DNA of 64,000 nucleotides from positions 1,240,001 to 1,304,000 of the forward strand of contig JAAXNY010000008.1 of the NCBI GenBank assembly GCA_013420905.1, in the 5' to 3' direction. Position 1 is the first letter of the stretch. Every line of letters starts with the position of its first letter. Origin of the DNA: Collybia mongolica (taxonomy: Eukaryota; Basidiomycota; Agaricomycetes; Agaricales; Clitocybaceae). A program made the position numbers and the translations under genes. The notes beneath the pieces were generated by a model. The model saw nothing but the letters and a program-made list of their open reading frames with translations, was not told the DNA's origin and ran no database searches. Shown in pieces: positions 59,142 through 64,000 of the stretch.

Positions 59142-60268
59142 TTGTGTGAGGCTTGTATTCCAACACTAAGTCATCCAGCAACACTTCCCAAACATGTGAT
59201 TAATGTCAGGTACATCTGCTTGCTAACTGCCACCTGTCAAGAACACTCTATTGTACATGCGTGCTACCTATTGCCACATACGGATGCAGGCTATGGAATG
59301 TTGAGGGTGCCCAGATTCAGAGCCACCTAGAACTCTTGAGGAAGATGCAGTGCAAAGCCACTCTTTGGATCACAGATACCTTCCAGACTACCCCAAGGGG
59401 TGTGTCCAAAACCCTTGGGGGGCTGCCTCCCATCCACTTACTCATATGTAAGTTGGTGGAAAGAAGCCATTACTGCATCAGGACACTGTCAAGAGAGCAC
59501 ACTGTCCAGAACCTGGTTGATGGACAGGCCCACCTGTCTGTCAGCCGCATGTTACCTGCCAAGCAGCGGAAGATTAAATCAGGGATAATGGATTCTTTCT
59601 CCCACCTGAAGGATTGCAGTGATGATGCATCCCCCATCTTCCCCCTCACACAACCCAGCTACTGCATTGTGGACTGGGCTGCCAAGAGGGTTGTTATCAA
59701 GCCTTCTCCAGAGCCCAAGGGCAAAAAAGAGGAGAGAAAGACAGCATTCAAAGAGTTTGGGGTAGTACTCACTAACCAAATCAATGATGCTAAACACACC
59801 CCAGGGCATATTGCTATCATATGTGATGGGTCAGTCCCCCACCTCCCTGATCACCAAGCCACTGCTGCTTGGAGAGTTTGGGGAGGCAGGTCACTATACA
59901 TACAGTGGGGTGGCCCCATGTGGGGATGCTATGTCAGACAATGCAGAGGTGTTTGCTATCTCCAAGGGGATAGATGAAGCCTTCAGCATTCCCAATATGG
60001 ACATCTCCAGAATAGATGTCTTCTCGGACTCCATTACACAATCAAACTGGTCCTAGACCTGATGCATCACACAGCTCACAAATGGGCAGTCAATGTGACC
60101 TCCAAACTTGCCTTGTGGCTAACAGTCAAACTGAATGCCATTATCACACTGCATCACATGCCAAAAGCATGCAAAGTTAGAGAGCATGTTTATGCCCATG
60201 TGGCCACCACCAGGGTCAACCTGACATTGAACGAATTAGCTAACCCGAACCCTAACCATAACCATTAA
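59142..60268 (+). pseudogene. 3' part of a LINE (non-LTR retrotransposon) with RNase H domain, decayed
   Basis: YGCRLWNVEGAQIQSHLELL, RKMQCKATLWITDTFQTTPR, LGGLPPIHLLICKLVERSHY follow the post-RT region of fungal LINEs. An RNase H-like block begins with IAIICDGSVP and ATAAWRVWG, then shifts frame (MSDNAEVFAISKGIDEAFSI, ISRIDVFSDSITQ) and again to MHHTAHKWAVNVTSKLALWL. At least two frameshifts; no reverse transcriptase core in the window. 5'-truncated. Confidence 0.78.
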
Positions 60269-60293
60269 CCCTAACCGGCTGTAACCCTAACCA
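60240..60293. repeat. Degenerate telomere-like CCCTAA repeats, interstitial
   Basis: Copies of AACCCTAACC and AACCATAACC-type units follow the LINE remnant directly. The window continues for 3.7 kb beyond, so this is not a chromosome end here. Confidence 0.75.
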
Positions 60294-60305
60294 GCTGTAC
60301 CAGCC

Positions 60306-63300
60306 AGTAAGGTAGCAGTCATCAGGAACCAGCACCCTTATGTAATATGCTTACTAAGCGCCAAGAGGCGCAAAATCTTATCCTCGCCGCAAAAAAAAAA
60401 ACTCCACTGGCAGTGATGATAAACGAGGCAAGATTAAGTGAATACATTAATATACTGTAGGTTATTTTGCATTAGAATATTTCTCATTATAAGATTTCTT
60501 CAAGTCAGCAACCATATCCAGAGGCAGTGTGCGATGGCCGTGATACTTTTTATTTGCCCACACTGCCTCGGGGCCGGAAAGGCCTTGTGAATACGCGCTG
60601 ATGAACCGTGCAGATCGGTTGGCGTAGCTACATACAGAATGAATCAGGTTTGAAAATACAGATGATTGAGAAAAGAAACTTGCCGTTGGATTTGTACCAA
60701 AGGGACATCATCAAGACAGGCCAGAACATTTTTCTCCATCTGTTCAATGTCGGCCGTCTTTGCACTGTTTTGATACCGTAGTTTGGCTGCACCCCAGTAC
60801 TGTTCAATGAAATTGAGTTCACAATGATACTTTGGATAAAAATCACAAATGTAGCCACGAGATGTGATGAATTCTTCAAGATGGGACTTCTGATTGATGA
60901 AATCAGGCTGCGAGAACAGAAGCCGGCGACAGCAGCAGTCAGTTTTTCCTGGCACACATTTAAAGCCCTCACACTGTGCCAGCAGTCCATCAGCAGGCCA
61001 AAGGTTTCGTTCCCGGATAATGATCTCCATGCCTTTGAACCAACCGGGCATGGTAGGATGATCATCGGGGAAATAGAGATCTTGATGGGTGTTTTGAGGG
61101 CCAAACATTGTTGGGCGCATTCTTGGGCCATTTTTGCAGTGACGCCATGTCTCGTGAGGGTTCTTTGTCATGTTTCGGGCTGAAAGTGCATCGGGAGCGC
61201 GCTTCTGATGGCTGGGAGCGTTGTCGAAGATGAAGAGGCCGGTCGCAAATCCTTTTGTCTTTGTCTCGAAGATATCAATCGCTTTGTCAACTTGACTGAT
61301 TAGATCATCAGCTGTGAACCAGCCATCGCGATTCTTGCCAGCCTTGAAAATGACACGAGCATCACTGGGAATTTGGTGAATCTAATCTCAAATTCTAATA
61401 ACAGTTGTCAACTCACTCTTTGTTGTCCACTAACCGCCCCCACTCAGGTGTCAAAAAATCTGAAATCATCAATGACGTGCCCTCGCCCTTCTTCTCCGCA
61501 ATGGCTTTGTCTGAGATGTGCGACCATTTCGTCTTGCATTGGTCATTAGCATAGAACGTAGATTCGTCGTGGGTCACGAGGATCAGTTGGAACCTTCCGG
61601 TTTGGGCAACAGGGAAACCTGAGGGAGTAACGGCAACTTTTCCGTCATTATCAAAGACAGTAAACCGTTTCTCATACTCTTTCCAGCGTGCAATAAACCC
61701 ATCACGGTACCTCACAACATCCTCCCGCTCATGCCCATCAATATACATCCCATTTCTTTTTCGGATGTAGCGCCAGTTCAATTTGTGCAGCCATTGGCGA
61801 GCTGTTCACTCCGAAATCCCCTGGGCCTTGGCTCCAAGTTGCTGTTGAACTTCTGCTGTGGCAACATAATCAACAACATCCTGTGCACGAATATAGCCAG
61901 ATTTCGAAATCTCCATCAGGTGAAGTTGAATTTGCTGGGAGAAATCTTCGTCCTCGAGAATTGATGAATGAAATTTTCCATAGCGATGGAGGGGAAGCTT
62001 TCCAGAGCAAAGGAACATGTGGAGCCACCTGCGAATGTTTCGCGCATGGTTTGATCCACGACCTAATGCCTTTGCAGCAAGCATTGAGGCTTCTCTCCAG
62101 GTGTATGACAATTCGGGATCAAGATATAAATTGAGAGTCCCAACCATGGTTGTAAGGCGGCTTCGAAAGAAGACATCAAGCTTTTTTTCCTTGCTCTTTA
62201 CAGTAAGTTTAGCTTTTGCTCTACGGAGCTTTGGAAAATCCTTGTAGCTGAGCATGTCCAGACGTGCGTCCATCTCCGTCTCTGGGCTGAGATCGCGCGG
62301 TAACTCTTCCTTCTGCACAGCCTCAAGTAATTCCAAAAAATGGTCTCGGGCAGAGCTTTGTGGGATTGAGATTGATATAACCTCTGGACTAGATGAAGCT
62401 ACCTCCTGCAAGTGAGGTTCAGTGATTGTTATCTGCTAAATAAATTTCTACTCACTGGTTTGTCAGGTATATTTATAGATTCAACACCTGAAAAAACTCT
62501 TGCAACATGCTCACCAATGTCAATTGGTGCTGAATTGTCCTCCGAGTCGGATCCACTTTCCAGGACCTGCTCAGGTAAGCCTTCTTGCTTTTTAAACCAG
62601 TCCCCAATAAACTTCTGCCCTGTCAAAGCAAGCTGCCGCCGTTTTTGAGCATGATACTGTTTGGTGCGTACTGAGTTCCCTGTGTAGTGGCGCTTCCGTT
62701 TTGGCTTAAACTCAGCCTTCTCTCTCTCAACTTTGACTGCAACTGCCTGTGCTTCAGCAAGAACTGCTGCAAATTGAAGCACATCTGCTTCTGTCCTCAA
62801 CTCAGCCTCTTCATCTTCGTCCAGCCCATCTGATCCCTCCATGTCATCTGGTTCATCATCACTAAGATCTTCCAATACAATAAACCTGTCCAGATTATCA
62901 TCAGAGTCGGCGGTTCTATTTGGCAGCGGGAAATATTCTTCATCTTCTGAGTCTGTGATGTCATTGACATGAGCTTGGCAAGATTTGTGATTCCCAAGGT
63001 TCTGGAGACGGGCCTGAGAAGCCTTTGACCTTCTTCCCATTGTAGCGACAGAATTACGCGTGATTTTGATGTTTTTTCCCCCTTCTCTGCCATCCCTTTC
63101 CTCCCTCCTCCGCCGGCCATCCAGTCACGTGGTGGATTACATAAGCCGCAAAATGTTCCTCTCAAAAAAAATCACTTTCGATTTCCTTGTTTCCAACAAC
63201 TCAATAATGCATTTGGGACATTTTATGGAAAAAATGTTTGGGAAGTTTTATACAAGTCAATTTTTAGTAAATTTAAATTCTGATTCCTGGAAGCTATTCT

Positions 63301-63433
63301 GGAGACATTAAAGAATGACATGTAGGAAGTAAAATCATGAGAAGATGAATGTCGTTGAAGATATTGAGGTCGACATTGAGTAGATGTTTTGCTTACATAA
63401 CAGGTGCTGGTTCCTGATGACCGCTACCTTACT
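60306..63433 (-). mobile_element. DDE transposon (Tc1/mariner-like) bounded by inverted repeats
   Basis: AGTAAGGTAGCAGTCATCAG then GAACCAGCACC at 60306-60336. The inverted copy at 63403-63433 differs at one base; similarity continues inward (TTATGTAA). The unit encloses a minus-strand transposase gene. No clear target duplication seen, so the exact ends are uncertain. Confidence 0.7.
60462..63040 (-). pseudogene. DDE transposase with one internal TGA
   Basis: ATG at 63040 (MGRRSKASQARLQNLGNHKS). Acidic, then basic N-terminal region (FKPKRKRHYTGNSVRTKQYH). A DNA-binding part follows (VASSSPEVISISIPQ ... LHLMEISKSGYIRAQDVVDY). The catalytic core has Asp in LVTHDESTFYAND, Asp in GLFIFDNAPSHQKRAPDALS, Glu in YPKYHCELNFIEQYWGAAK. 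The end is LKKSYNEKYSNAK. Introns near 62412-62455 and 61375-61415 rejoin frames. TGA at 61806-61808 (after GISE, before TARQWLHKLNW) interrupts an otherwise open frame; relatives usually have Arg there, so this is probably CGA to TGA. Not functional as it stands. Confidence 0.8.
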
Positions 63434-64000
63434 CACCTAACCCAACTAGGCTGGACCAGACTTGATCTGCCCCCTGGCCCAACATGGGTGGTTAAAGGCC
63501 ACGTGCCCGGCCCGAGATGGCCATGACATGAGAAAGGTTGCTAATCAAATATAGCCTAAAGGAGTAATCCAGAAGGCTTTGTTCCCACAGATTGTCAAGG
63601 TTGTTAATAGACGGTCTCTGATTGGTGCCCAACACACTGCCTTCGGGCAGAGTTAGTAAGCCCGCTTTGGAGATGCCGTGTTCTATTCCAATCTGCCAGA
63701 CGCTATGGAAGCAACTGCGCATCTGTCATGCGTGCAAATGGCCATTGACCGCCTCTGACAGGTAGATGACTAAGTACCCCGACTTTTGCCTAACTTTGGA
63801 AGAAAGCTAAAGTCTGCAGCAACCCGTATATACCCTAAAACTGATCTGAAGAGTCTTAAAAGACAAAAGGATCCGACCAGTGGTCTCCTCCATCAATCCT
63901 TATTGGTATCCCCCTTCTGTTTACTCAACTAGTCCTCCAACCCAACCGCTTCACGGTTGTGTTGTTGTCCACCCTAACCTAACCAAACACTTTGTATGTT
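63434..64000. other. Right-end DNA without recognised gene
   Basis: 567 bp. Short frames only. CCTAACC-type units recur at 63435-63440 and about 63973-63983. Probably repeat-derived. Confidence 0.35.

Noticed and set aside
60240..60293. Chromosome end (telomere)
   Set aside because: Repeats are degenerate and short, and mobile-element DNA continues for 3.7 kb on the far side.
62429..63040. Independent acidic host gene
   Set aside because: It joins through an intron to the DDE transposase and lies inside the same inverted repeats.

Overview
The window is nuclear DNA of a filamentous fungus, most likely an Agaricomycete (mushroom-type Basidiomycota). Nearly every gene is cut by several introns of about 48-70 nt with GTRNGT-like donors. 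The protein set (SmB, SHR3, BEM3, MAK16, CAF40/CNOT9, SUR2, UCH hydrolase, Fe-S type serine dehydratase) is fungal, and the mobile elements (a Plavaka-type transposon, Helitrons, PIF/Harbinger) are typical of basidiomycete genomes. I cannot name the species. Coding coordinates below are whole gene spans, from start codon to stop codon, including introns.

Layout. Left host arm, 1-16.9 kb: a 3'-truncated nitronate monooxygenase (-), SmB (+), an ECL1-type zinc protein (-), SHR3 (-), a BEM3-like PX/PH/RhoGAP protein (-) and a first exon of an unrecognised gene (+). Two gene-poor stretches lie here (2.25-5.77 kb and 7.3-10.0 kb). Central block, 16.9-43.3 kb: AT-rich nested mobile DNA. A small palindromic MITE comes first. 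It is followed by several layers of Helitrons with 5'-TC and 3'-hairpin-CTTG/CTCG ends inserted between A and T. Into these went a poly-A-tailed retro-insertion, an intact two-gene Plavaka-type element (26005-32640) and a PIF/Harbinger element (39172-42939). Repeated sequences elsewhere in the block preserve the unoccupied site for most insertions, so the order of events can be read from this window alone. Right host arm, 43.6-58.7 kb, compact: L-serine dehydratase (+), DUF1295 steroid-reductase-like membrane protein (+), alpha/beta hydrolase (+), ADF-H/coiled-coil/PH actin-related protein (+), CAF40/CNOT9 (+), sphinganine C4-hydroxylase SUR2 (+), MAK16 (-), a DUF1640/FMP32-like mitochondrial coiled-coil protein (+) and UCH ubiquitin hydrolase (-). 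Right end, 59-64 kb: a decayed LINE with RNase H, a patch of telomere-like CCCTAA-type repeats, and a DDE transposon with one nonsense codon.

The host genes are unrelated housekeeping functions (splicing, amino-acid permease folding, Rho signalling, mRNA turnover, ribosome biogenesis, sphingolipid synthesis, ubiquitin recycling) and do not form a cluster. The most interesting material is in the mobile DNA: the young Plavaka-type element with an intact accessory gene I cannot assign, and the Helitron nest with its empty sites.
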